From CAZNMF01 sp035547155 (GTDB lineage: Bacteria; Acidobacteriota; Vicinamibacteria; Vicinamibacterales; SCN-69-37): a DNA stretch of 34,200 nt. How positions within the stretch are numbered: position 1 is the first letter of the stretch; each line of letters opens with the position of its first letter. The DNA lies in assembly GCA_035547155.1 (NCBI GenBank), contig DASZVJ010000197.1, positions 1 through 34,200 of the forward strand, written 5' to 3'. The notes under the pieces were generated by a model. It saw only the letters and a list, made by a program, of their open reading frames with translations. It was not told the origin of the DNA and did not search any database. Position numbers and translations under genes: made by a program. This document shows positions 14,356 to 21,543 of this stretch, piece by piece.

Positions 14356-15651
14356 GTGCTCCGGCTCACGAGCACCGCGTCGACGGAGGACGACCTGCGC
14401 GCCGTGCTCGAAGCGTGGCTGCGGCAGGATCCGTCCGTCCGCTCGCGCGTGCTGCTCGACCTCGCGCAGACGATTCGTCACGAGCACGATGGCGGGGCCG
14501 GCACGAGCGACGCCATCGTCGTCGATCGAACGGCCACGGCGGATGTGACCGTCGCCAGCGCGGTTCGTCACGCGTCGTACAGCCGGATGCGGCGCATGGG
14601 GCCGCACGTGCTGATCGCCGGGGCGCGCGTGCGCGGGCCGCAGGCGACCGATCGGCATCACCACACGAGCTGGCTCGACATCGCGAGCGTCGACGGATGG
14701 ACGCTCGTCGTTCTGGCCGAAGGTGCGGCTTCCGGCCCGCTCGCGGGCGTCGGCGCGCGGGCGGCGTGCGAGGCCGCGATCGCCACGCTACAGCAGACGC
14801 CACCGCCCCGGCCGTCGGACGGACATCGACGCCCACAGGCCATTCGTCGCGTGATCCATGACGCCATCGTCGAGGCATCCCGCGCCGCTCTCGAGGCATA
14901 TCGGACGTGCGCGTCGGATCGTGAATGCGCGCGTGCGCTCGGACGGCCGCCGGTTCCCGCCGATCTGGCCTGCTCGTGCCTCGTCGCCGTACATCGCACG
15001 ATTGACGACTCGCGCGGGCACGCGCTGATCGTGTCGTCGCATGCCGGCCGTGGCCTGACCGGCTGCATCGACACGTCCGGCCGGACACTCGCGCTCGGCC
15101 ACGGCGCCGTCGGCACGCTCGACGACATCACGTTGCCGCTCGAGGACGATCGCCTCATTGCCGCGCTCGAGCAGCGGACCGTCGAATGCTCTGCGGAGGT
15201 GTCCACGATGATCGTCGCAGGCGCCCGCGTCGCCGAGTCCTACGCGTCCGATGAGCTGCAGCTCAAACGCCTCGAAGCGGATCTCGTCCTGAACGGCATT
15301 CTGCCCGTGCCGCACGTCGGTTCGGCGTCGATCGACACGGCCTTGTCGACGGTGAATCTCGCGTCGCTGTCGGTACTGCCGTTGCGCGCCGCGGGATCCT
15401 GGCAACCGCAGCAACAGGGCGACGAACGCACCGGCGACACGCGGTCAGCGCTCGCCTGTGCCCAATCGTTCGGGATCGAATGGCCGGACCTGGCTCGCGA
15501 GCCGCTGCTGCTCGCTGCCGGCCGTGTGAGCATCGACGCAAGCGTCCCGATCGACGTCCGTCTTCGGCGCTGGCTGGAGTCGGTTCGCCTCGACGACGAC
15601 GAGGGAGACAGGACGATCGTCGTCTGGCATCGCGAGCCGGCGATCGGCTGA
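14356..15651 (+). CDS. Protein with a degenerate PP2C-like domain
   Basis: From GTG 14356 the protein has 431 residues. The longer open frame to 14224 is rejected because GAGGAGG (14343-14349) sits six bases before this GTG. Residues about 85-145 resemble the start of a PP2C phosphatase domain: VLIAGARVRGPQATD, then DIASVDGWTLVVLAEGAASG and VGARAACEAAI. In active enzymes the 'aDGaGS' segment holds a metal-binding Asp; here it is Glu (AEGAAS, near 121-126). The end, DEGDRTIVVWH (about 415-425), resembles the terminal DDRT motif. The middle and last 100 residues are unassigned. It may be a pseudophosphatase or very divergent PP2C. Divergent from a YegD-like Hsp70 and ending two bases from a convergent XRE gene. 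Confidence 0.7.
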   Translation: MLRLTSTASTEDDLRAVLEAWLRQDPSVRSRVLLDLAQTIRHEHDGGAGTSDAIVVDRTATADVTVASAVRHASYSRMRRMGPHVLIAGARVRGPQATDRHHHTSWLDIASVDGWTLVVLAEGAASGPLAGVGARAACEAAIATLQQTPPPRPSDGHRRPQAIRRVIHDAIVEASRAALEAYRTCASDRECARALGRPPVPADLACSCLVAVHRTIDDSRGHALIVSSHAGRGLTGCIDTSGRTLALGHGAVGTLDDITLPLEDDRLIAALEQRTVECSAEVSTMIVAGARVAESYASDELQLKRLEADLVLNGILPVPHVGSASIDTALSTVNLASLSVLPLRAAGSWQPQQQGDERTGDTRSALACAQSFGIEWPDLAREPLLLAAGRVSIDASVPIDVRLRRWLESVRLDDDEGDRTIVVWHREPAIG

Positions 15652-15653
15652 GG

Positions 15654-15974
15654 TCAGCGCCGGCGTTTCTTGGATCGGCCGCCGAAACGCGCCAGGATGG
15701 CTTCGAGGGAATCGCGCGCGTCGCGGACGACTGCGACGTCGCGGTCGGAGACGTCCCCGTAGGTGATCGTGCGGCCGTCGGACACCAGATCGACGATCTC
15801 GACACCGAGCGCGGCGGCCAGGCTCGCAAGCGTGTCGAGCGTCGGATTGCCGATGCCGCGCTCGACCTCGCCGACGAACTTGTAACTCAAGCTCGCGCGC
15901 TCGCCGAGTTGCTCCTGCGTCAGATTCCTCGCAAGACGCAGGTCCTTCACGCGCTTGCCGACGCGCCGCCGCAT
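15654..15974 (-). CDS. Small XRE-family transcriptional regulator
   Basis: A 106-residue protein with an N-terminal Cro/CI-type helix-turn-helix: GKRVKDLRLARNLTQEQLGERASLSYKFVGEVERG, quoted in parts by its LTQEQLGE and SLSYKFVGEVERG segments, followed by NPTLDTLASLAAALGV, the usual fifth helix. The C-terminus is charged and ends in a basic KKRRR tail. I prefer ATG 15974 because GGGAG lies ten bases upstream; a GTG at 15983 would be only one base from it. It is convergent with the PP2C-like gene (two bases between stops) and divergent from gltX. Its promoter region holds a TATAAGTGTT element on the minus strand that is echoed in the Hsp70/PP2C divergent promoter. Confidence 0.88.
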   Translation of the reverse strand: MRRRVGKRVKDLRLARNLTQEQLGERASLSYKFVGEVERGIGNPTLDTLASLAAALGVEIVDLVSDGRTITYGDVSDRDVAVVRDARDSLEAILARFGGRSKKRRR

Positions 15975-16041
15975 TTCGCTCACGCTCCCGAGTATTCGGA
16001 AGCGGCGACGGCGCCTAAACCCATCAAATGTGCGTCAGAGG

Positions 16042-16051
16042 AACACTTATA
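16042..16051 (-). promoter_or_regulatory. Putative -10 region of the XRE gene
   Basis: On the minus strand the sequence TGTATAAGTGTT contains an extended -10-like TATAAG. It is about 70 bases before the XRE start and shares nine of ten bases with TATACGTGTT at 14288-14297. Confidence 0.35.
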
Positions 16052-16138
16052 CATCCCACGAGCGTCGGGACGATCCGAGCGCCGGGGCGATCACGACGTC
16101 GAACGACAGGACACGAGCATCAGAAACGACGAACGCCA

Positions 16139-16144
16139 TACAAT
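16139..16144 (+). promoter_or_regulatory. -10 element directly before gltX (leaderless)
   Basis: TACAAT at 16139-16144 ends eight bases before GTG 16153, the only start compatible with the GltX N-terminus. There is no ribosome-binding site between them, so the gltX mRNA is probably leaderless. Confidence 0.5.
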
Positions 16145-16152
16145 CGTTTCCC

Positions 16153-17613
16153 GTGTCCGTTCGTCTTCGATTCGCGCCGTCGCCGACAGGATATCTGCAC
16201 GTCGGCGGCGCGCGCACCGCGCTCTTCAACTGGCTCTACGCTCGGCGTCACGGCGGAACGTTCGTCCTTCGCATCGAGGACACCGACGTGGAGCGTTCCT
16301 CGTCCGACATGGTGACGGGCATCCTCACGAGCCTGCGGTGGCTCGGGCTCGACTGGGACGAGGGCCCTGGCGTTGGCGGACCGTACGGACCGTACTTCCA
16401 GACGCAGCGGCTCGATCGCCATCGCGATCTCGCGCAGCGACTGATCGCGTCCGGCCACGCGTACTACTGCTACTGCACGCCGCAGGAGCTGCAGGCGAAG
16501 CGTGCGGCCGCGGAAGCCGCCGGCAGCGCGTGGATGTACGATCGCACGTGTGCGTCGTTGTCGCCCGGCGAGATCGCCTCGCGCGAAGCGGCGGGCACGC
16601 CGCACGTCGTGCGCGTGCGCGTGCCCGAGGGCGAGACGACGTTCGAGGATCTCGTGCACGGACCCATCACCGTGTCGCACGTGAGCATCGAAGACTTCGT
16701 CATCGTCCGCTCCGACGGCTCGCCCACGTACCAGTTGTCCGTCGTTGCCGACGACATCGACATGCGCATCACGCACGTGGTGCGCGGCGACGATCACATC
16801 TCCAACACGCCGAAGCAGATTCTGCGGTACCGAGCCGTCGACGCGCCCGGGCCCGCGTTCGCGCACGTGCCGCTGATCCTCGGACCGGACAAGAAACGTC
16901 TCAGCAAGCGCCATGGCGCGACGTCGGTGGGCGAGTACGAGCTGCAGGGCTATCTGCCCGAGGCAATGATCAATTTTCTCGCGCTGCTCGGCTGGTCGCC
17001 GGGCAGCGGCGATCGGGAGGTGTTCACGACGGACGAGCTCGTCGCGCGCTTCGATCTCGAAGGCATCAGCGGCGGCAACGCCGTCTTCAATCCCGAGAAG
17101 CTGGACTGGTTCAATCAGCAGCACATCATGCGGCTGGACGCGGACGCGATCGTCGCGCGCATTCGGCCGATGCTCGAGTCGGCGGAGGAGTGGCGGCCCG
17201 ACTTCGAGACCAGCCGTCGCGCGTGGCTGCGGAGCGTCATCGAGTTGCTGAAGCCGCGCGCGCACAAGCTCGCCGACTTCGTCGTCCAGTTGAAGCCGTT
17301 TCTGGTGGAGCGCGTCGAACGCGATGCGGCCGCGGCCGCCAAGCATCTGTCCGGTCCCGACATCGCGTCGCATCTGGCGGCGTGGCGCGATCAGTTGCGC
17401 GATCTGCCCTCGTTCGACGCCGCGGCGCTCGAAGCCGCGTTGCGCGCGCTGACGGAAGCACGCGGGATCAAGGCGGGCGTGCTCATCCATGCGACTCGTG
17501 TAGCCGTGACAGGGCAGGCGGCGAGCCCAGGATTGTTCGAAGTGCTCGAGCTCGTCGGCCGCGAGCGCGTGCTGGCACGGATCGACGACGTCTTGCAGGG
17601 AAGTCCAGCGTAG
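16153..17613 (+). CDS. gltX: Glutamate-tRNA ligase
   Basis: A 486-residue class I aminoacyl-tRNA synthetase that charges tRNA-Glu (and in some bacteria tRNA-Gln) with glutamate. VRLRFAPSPTGYLHVGGART contains the HIGH-type motif (HVGG) at the N-terminus; KKRLSKRHGATSV is the KMSKS-type loop; RIEDTDVERS and VRGDDHISNTPKQ are family signatures. The C-terminal anticodon-binding domain is complete. Although the frame is open upstream to 15955, the protein family starts at VSVRLRFAPSPTG, so GTG 16153 is used. The stop TAG is immediately followed by the ATG of the DNA glycosylase gene, so the two are cotranscribed. Composition and codon use fit the flanking genes; this is core genome. Confidence 0.97.
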   Translation: MSVRLRFAPSPTGYLHVGGARTALFNWLYARRHGGTFVLRIEDTDVERSSSDMVTGILTSLRWLGLDWDEGPGVGGPYGPYFQTQRLDRHRDLAQRLIASGHAYYCYCTPQELQAKRAAAEAAGSAWMYDRTCASLSPGEIASREAAGTPHVVRVRVPEGETTFEDLVHGPITVSHVSIEDFVIVRSDGSPTYQLSVVADDIDMRITHVVRGDDHISNTPKQILRYRAVDAPGPAFAHVPLILGPDKKRLSKRHGATSVGEYELQGYLPEAMINFLALLGWSPGSGDREVFTTDELVARFDLEGISGGNAVFNPEKLDWFNQQHIMRLDADAIVARIRPMLESAEEWRPDFETSRRAWLRSVIELLKPRAHKLADFVVQLKPFLVERVERDAAAAAKHLSGPDIASHLAAWRDQLRDLPSFDAAALEAALRALTEARGIKAGVLIHATRVAVTGQAASPGLFEVLELVGRERVLARIDDVLQGSPA

Positions 17614-18267
17614 ATGGCTGCGCCGCGTACGTCGCCGCAGGTCGCCGTCGTGCTCACCGAGCGCGAGTGCGATCGTGCGCGCCGCGTGCTGATGCGCCGC
17701 GATCCGAAGCTCGCGGCTCTTATGCGCCGCGTCGGCAAGTGCCGCATCTACGAGTCGCGGACGCATCATCCGTTCGTGTCGCTCGTGCGCGCGCTCGTCT
17801 CGCAGCAGTTGTCGGGCAAGGCCGCGTCCACCATCTTCGGTCGCGTCGCCGCGCTCGTCGGCGGCGCGGACACGCTGACGCCGGCGGCCGTGCTCGCGAT
17901 CGATCCGGCGCGCTTGCGCGAGGCCGGGCTCAGCCGTCAGAAGATCAGCTACATCCGTGATTTGTCCGAGCGCGTCGCCGACGGCCGTCTGGTGCTGGAC
18001 GATCTCGAGCATCAATCCGACCAGGACGTCGAAACGGCGATCACGGCGGTCAAAGGCTTCGGGCGCTGGTCGGCCGAGATGTTCCTGATGTTCCGTCTCA
18101 ATCGTCCTGACGTCTTTCCCGTCGGCGATCTCGGCATCGTCAAAGGCGTGCAGCGGCTGCTGGGCATGAAATCCCGGCCGAGCCCGCGCACGATGCTGCG
18201 TGCAGCGGAGGCGTGGCGTCCATATCGCACCGTCGCGGCCTGGTATTTGTGGCGAATTGGTGACTGA
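17614..18267 (+). CDS. DNA-3-methyladenine glycosylase II (AlkA-like, HhH-GPD)
   Basis: A 217-residue HhH-GPD superfamily glycosylase that removes alkylated purines from DNA in base excision repair. PFVSLVRALVSQQLSGKAA is the typical start of the helical domain, VKGFGRWSAEMFLMF (146-160) is the helix-hairpin-helix, and FPVGDLGIVKG carries the catalytic Asp172. No iron-sulphur cluster cysteines are present, which separates it from the endonuclease III branch. It lacks the extra N-terminal domain of E. coli AlkA, as do many short bacterial members. The ATG directly abuts the gltX stop codon, so translation is likely coupled. Confidence 0.93.
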   Translation: MAAPRTSPQVAVVLTERECDRARRVLMRRDPKLAALMRRVGKCRIYESRTHHPFVSLVRALVSQQLSGKAASTIFGRVAALVGGADTLTPAAVLAIDPARLREAGLSRQKISYIRDLSERVADGRLVLDDLEHQSDQDVETAITAVKGFGRWSAEMFLMFRLNRPDVFPVGDLGIVKGVQRLLGMKSRPSPRTMLRAAEAWRPYRTVAAWYLWRIGD

Positions 18268-18314
18268 GCCGCGGCGCGTAACGATCGCGCATCGCCGCTC
18301 GTAAACACTCGCAC

Positions 18315-19736
18315 ATGACACTCCGGACCCGCGTGGCCATCGTCTGCCTGCTGATTGCGCTGCCCGTGGCGGCCGTGGCGACGTTCGTGGTCGATCGCAT
18401 GCGGACGGCCGACGCGCGCCTCGCGCTCGAACGTGTCGTGTCGTCGCAGATCAACGATCAGGTGAAAGAGCGCTGCGAGAGCGATCCGACGTGGTTTCTC
18501 ACGGGGCCGCTCGAGGGCCGGCCGGCGGGCGGCGTGTTCGTCGAGACCAGCCCGGACGATCTGCCACCGAGGCCCAAGGTGACGAATCAACCGTTCGAGC
18601 TGTTCGCCTACGACGAAGAGTTCGTCGGCTCGAGCTCGGCCAGTGCGCGATTCCCGGCCGAGCTCCGGCGTCCGCTGCGCGCGTCGGCCGCGCCGGTCAT
18701 CGTGCCGTATCAGACGTCTGACGGCACCGGCGTGCAGATGGCGATCGGCACGGGCTGGATCGGCAGTCCGTGCATGTACTTCCTCGGCCGCCTCGCGCCG
18801 CCGCCGCATCAGATGCGCACGCGCGTGCTGATGTTCCTCGGCGCGTACGCGTTGTCGTTCGCGCTCGCGCTCGGGGCGGTTTGGCCGACGGTGGCGCGCG
18901 TCCGGAAGCTCGCGCGCGACGCGCACGAGGCCGCCGACGACGGCTACAAGACGATCGCGCCGGACGCGTCGAAGGACGAGCTGAGCTCGCTGACGTTCGT
19001 CTACAACGACGCGGCGAACGAGCTGCATCAACGGCGGGCGCGCATCGACGATCAGGACGCGGCACTGCGGCGGCTCGTCCAGTCGACCGACGAAGACATC
19101 GTGCAGCCGCTGAGCCGCCTCGAGGCCGGGCTCGCCGCGCTCGCCGCGCGAGGCGCCGCCGACGCGGGCGATGCGCGCGCGCTGCTGCTGAAGGCGCACG
19201 ATCTCGCGCATGACGTCGAGAATCTCACGGCGGCCTCCAAGTTGAAGATGAGCAGCTCGCTGTCGACGGCGCGCGTCGACCTCAATGCGCTCGTCGCTCG
19301 CGTCGCGGCGCGTCACATGCCCGTTGCCGACGCGACTGGCGTGTCGGTGCGCGCGCCGCAGCCGTCCGGCGACGTCGTCATCGACGGCGACGAGCCGCTC
19401 ATCGAATGCGCCGTTGCCAATCTCGTCGACAACGCCGTCCGCTACAACCGGCGCGGCGGCGACGTGACGGTCCAACTCGTGCCGGTCCCGGACGAGCGCC
19501 GCTTCCGCGTCATCGTCACGGACACGGGACGCGGCGTCAGCGACGACGAATTCCGCGGCTTGACCGCGGTCCGGCGCTTCCGCGGCGACGAGCATCGCAG
19601 CCGACGGCCCGGCGCGCCCGGCCTCGGGCTCGCGGTCACGCGCGAGATCGCCGATCGCTCCGGCCTTGCGCTCGATCTCAAACGTCCGAGCGCGGGCGGC
19701 TTCGAAGCCGAACTGTCCGGGCCCATCCGCGCCTAG
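18315..19736 (+). CDS. Sensor histidine kinase-like protein lacking the H-box histidine
   Basis: A 473-residue membrane sensor. Transmembrane helix 1 (about 6-26), an extracytoplasmic domain (about 30-165) and transmembrane helix 2 (about 170-190) lead into a HAMP-like linker. The catalytic ATP-binding domain is intact: N-box VANLVDNAVRYN (368-378), G1 TDTGRGV (402-408) and G2 GAPGLGLA (433-440). The DHp helix should contain a histidine in a pattern like SHELRTPL; the aligned segment is STDEDIVQPLSRL (257-269), with Glu260 where His is expected. The second DHp helix (HDLAHDVENLTAASKL) looks normal. No response-regulator gene is adjacent. It may signal without autophosphorylation, or partner another kinase. 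It starts 47 bp after the glycosylase gene. Confidence 0.85.
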   Translation: MTLRTRVAIVCLLIALPVAAVATFVVDRMRTADARLALERVVSSQINDQVKERCESDPTWFLTGPLEGRPAGGVFVETSPDDLPPRPKVTNQPFELFAYDEEFVGSSSASARFPAELRRPLRASAAPVIVPYQTSDGTGVQMAIGTGWIGSPCMYFLGRLAPPPHQMRTRVLMFLGAYALSFALALGAVWPTVARVRKLARDAHEAADDGYKTIAPDASKDELSSLTFVYNDAANELHQRRARIDDQDAALRRLVQSTDEDIVQPLSRLEAGLAALAARGAADAGDARALLLKAHDLAHDVENLTAASKLKMSSSLSTARVDLNALVARVAARHMPVADATGVSVRAPQPSGDVVIDGDEPLIECAVANLVDNAVRYNRRGGDVTVQLVPVPDERRFRVIVTDTGRGVSDDEFRGLTAVRRFRGDEHRSRRPGAPGLGLAVTREIADRSGLALDLKRPSAGGFEAELSGPIRA

Positions 19737-19755
19737 CCGGCTCTCACGGTCTCGA

Positions 19756-19761
19756 TAGAAT
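19756..19761 (+). promoter_or_regulatory. -10 element directly before the glycosyltransferase gene (leaderless)
   Basis: TAGAAT at 19756-19761 ends eight bases before GTG 19770, with no ribosome-binding site in between. This matches the spacing seen at gltX. Confidence 0.45.
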
Positions 19762-19769
19762 GGGCCGCC

Positions 19770-20708
19770 GTGACCTCGCCGCCTTCATCGCGCGTGGCGA
19801 TTCTTCTGTGCACGTATCAGGGACGCGAGTTCCTGCCGCTGCAGCTCGACTCGATCGCGACGCAGACGCATCAGCCATGGGCGGTGTTCGCCTCTGACGA
19901 CGGGTCGTCGGACGGCACGCTCGACGTGCTCGAGCAATATCGGCGCGCGTGGGAGCCAGGGCGATTGTCGATCGTCACCGGTCCGCACCGAGGATTCGTC
20001 GCGAACTTTCTGTCGCTGACGTGCCGGCCCGAGATCGACGCGGACTACGTCGCGTACGCGGATCAGGACGACATCTGGGAGCCGGAAAAGCTTGCGCGCG
20101 CGCTCGAGCGGCTGCAGCGCGTCGACGTCGCGACACCCGCCCTCTACGGATCGCGGACGCGGCTCATCGATCGCGACGGCCGCGTCGTCGGCCATTCGCC
20201 GCTGTTCTCGCGGCCGCCCGGCTTTGCGAACGCCCTCGCGCACAATATCGCTGGCGGCAACACGATGGTGCTCAATCGCGCGGCGCGCGCGCTCGTGCGT
20301 CGATCCGTCGACGCCGGCTGCGCGCCGGTCACGTACGACTGGTGGGCATATCTGCTCGTGTCCGGCGCCGGCGGCGTCGTCATGTACGATCCGGAGCCGA
20401 TGGTGCGATATCGGCAGCACGGCGGCAATCAGGTCGGCGCGCGGACTCGCGCGCGCGAGCGACTGCACAATGTGCGGGAGATGTTGCGCGGCCGGGTGAG
20501 CGGATGGAGCGACGTCAATCTGGCCGCGTTGGAGCGCGTACGGGACGTGCTGACGCCAGAAAGCGCGCGAACGCTCGAGCTGTTCCGGGATGCGCGCCGG
20601 CGCTCGCTCGTGCCGCGGCTCGTCGGCCTCTGGCGCAGCGGCGTCCGGCGGCAGACGGCGGGCGGGAATGCCGGCCTGTGGCTCGCGGCGATTCTGGGGC
20701 GCGTGTGA
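19770..20708 (+). CDS. Family 2 glycosyltransferase
   Basis: A 312-residue GT-A fold glycosyltransferase. RVAILLCTYQGREFL starts the Rossmann-like domain, ASDDGSSDGTLDVL contains the nucleotide-sugar binding Asp43/Asp44, and YADQDDIWEPEK (about 96-107) is the metal-binding DxD-type motif. NIAGGNTMVLNR and TYDWWAYLL match family members annotated as rhamnosyltransferases that build O-antigen or other surface polysaccharides; the sugar is not certain. No membrane segment is seen, so it acts at the cytoplasmic face. The next gene, one base downstream, is a polysaccharide-export permease, so the pair probably serves cell-surface glycan synthesis. Confidence 0.92.
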   Translation: MTSPPSSRVAILLCTYQGREFLPLQLDSIATQTHQPWAVFASDDGSSDGTLDVLEQYRRAWEPGRLSIVTGPHRGFVANFLSLTCRPEIDADYVAYADQDDIWEPEKLARALERLQRVDVATPALYGSRTRLIDRDGRVVGHSPLFSRPPGFANALAHNIAGGNTMVLNRAARALVRRSVDAGCAPVTYDWWAYLLVSGAGGVVMYDPEPMVRYRQHGGNQVGARTRARERLHNVREMLRGRVSGWSDVNLAALERVRDVLTPESARTLELFRDARRRSLVPRLVGLWRSGVRRQTAGGNAGLWLAAILGRV

Positions 20709-20709
20709 G

Positions 20710-21543
20710 ATGAACCCGCATCGCGCGCATCCCGTGTCGCCTGCGGCGATCGTTCGCAGCGCGATCGTCAATCGCCAGTTGATCGGACAGCTCGTCCGGA
20801 GCGACGTCGTCGGCCGGTATCGCGGCTCGCTGATGGGCATCGCGTGGTCGTTCCTCAATCCGCTGCTGATGCTGGCGGTCTACACGATCGTGTTCTCCCG
20901 CATCTTCCATGCGGAGTGGCCGGGCGTGCCGCGGAATTCGACGGCGGCCTTCGCGGTGACGCTCTTCGTCGGCCTGATCGTGCACGGCCTGTTCGCCGAG
21001 TGCATCACGCGCGCGCCGGGTCTCGTGCTCTCGAACCCGAACTACGTCAAGCGCGTGATCTTTCCGCTCGAGATCCTGCCGTGGGTCGGCATGGGATCCG
21101 CGCTCTTTCACAGCCTCGTCAGCTTCGCCGTGCTGATTGCGGCACAGCTCGCGATCAATCACACGCTGCCCTGGACCGTCGTCTTCGTGCCGATCGTCAT
21201 CGTGCCGCTCCTGCTGATGACGATGGGGCTCGCCTGGTTTCTGGCCGCGCTCGGCGTCTTCGTGCGGGACATCAGCCAGATCACCGGCGTGCTCGTCAGC
21301 GTGATGATGTTCCTCGCGCCCGTGTTCTATCCGCTGGCGAGCGTGTCATCGCCGCGGCTGCGGCACTGGATCTACTTCAATCCGTTGACCATGCCGATCG
21401 AAGATGCGAGAGGCGCGTTGATCTACGGTCAGACGCCGTCGTTCGAGCACTGGCTGATCGCCTTCGGCGTCGGCCTCGTCGTGGCACAGGCGGGATTCTG
21501 GTGGTTTCAGCGGACGCGCAAAGGATTCGGGGACGTCATTTGA
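20710..21543 (+). CDS. ABC-2 type polysaccharide/polyol-phosphate export permease
   Basis: A 277-residue ABC-2 transporter membrane subunit of the Wzm/TagG type. It begins with a cytoplasmic segment containing LVRSDVVGRYRGSLMGIAWSF, the hallmark 'R...RYRgS.LG..W....P' region, and has six hydrophobic segments; FYPLASVS and YFNPLTMPIEDAR near the C-terminus are further family signatures. It would export a glycan chain across the inner membrane together with an ATPase (Wzt/TagH). I chose ATG 20710, one base after the glycosyltransferase stop; the frame is open further upstream but overlaps that gene. No ATPase gene is in the window: the next gene is convergent and overlaps this one by eight bases. 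The partner must be encoded elsewhere. Confidence 0.9.
   Translation: MNPHRAHPVSPAAIVRSAIVNRQLIGQLVRSDVVGRYRGSLMGIAWSFLNPLLMLAVYTIVFSRIFHAEWPGVPRNSTAAFAVTLFVGLIVHGLFAECITRAPGLVLSNPNYVKRVIFPLEILPWVGMGSALFHSLVSFAVLIAAQLAINHTLPWTVVFVPIVIVPLLLMTMGLAWFLAALGVFVRDISQITGVLVSVMMFLAPVFYPLASVSSPRLRHWIYFNPLTMPIEDARGALIYGQTPSFEHWLIAFGVGLVVAQAGFWWFQRTRKGFGDVI

Noticed and set aside
15480..17960. Long plus-strand open frame of 826 codons overlapping the XRE and gltX genes
   Set aside because: Arginine-rich, low-complexity translation out of frame with gltX; no motif or start signal.
16120..18321. Very long minus-strand open frame opposite gltX and the glycosylase gene
   Set aside because: It is antisense to two genes with clear family motifs, is rich in Arg/Ala/His and shows no domain; GC-rich codon bias leaves antisense frames open.
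18012..19595. Long minus-strand open frame opposite the sensor kinase gene
   Set aside because: Antisense to a protein with intact HATPase motifs; no recognisable domain.
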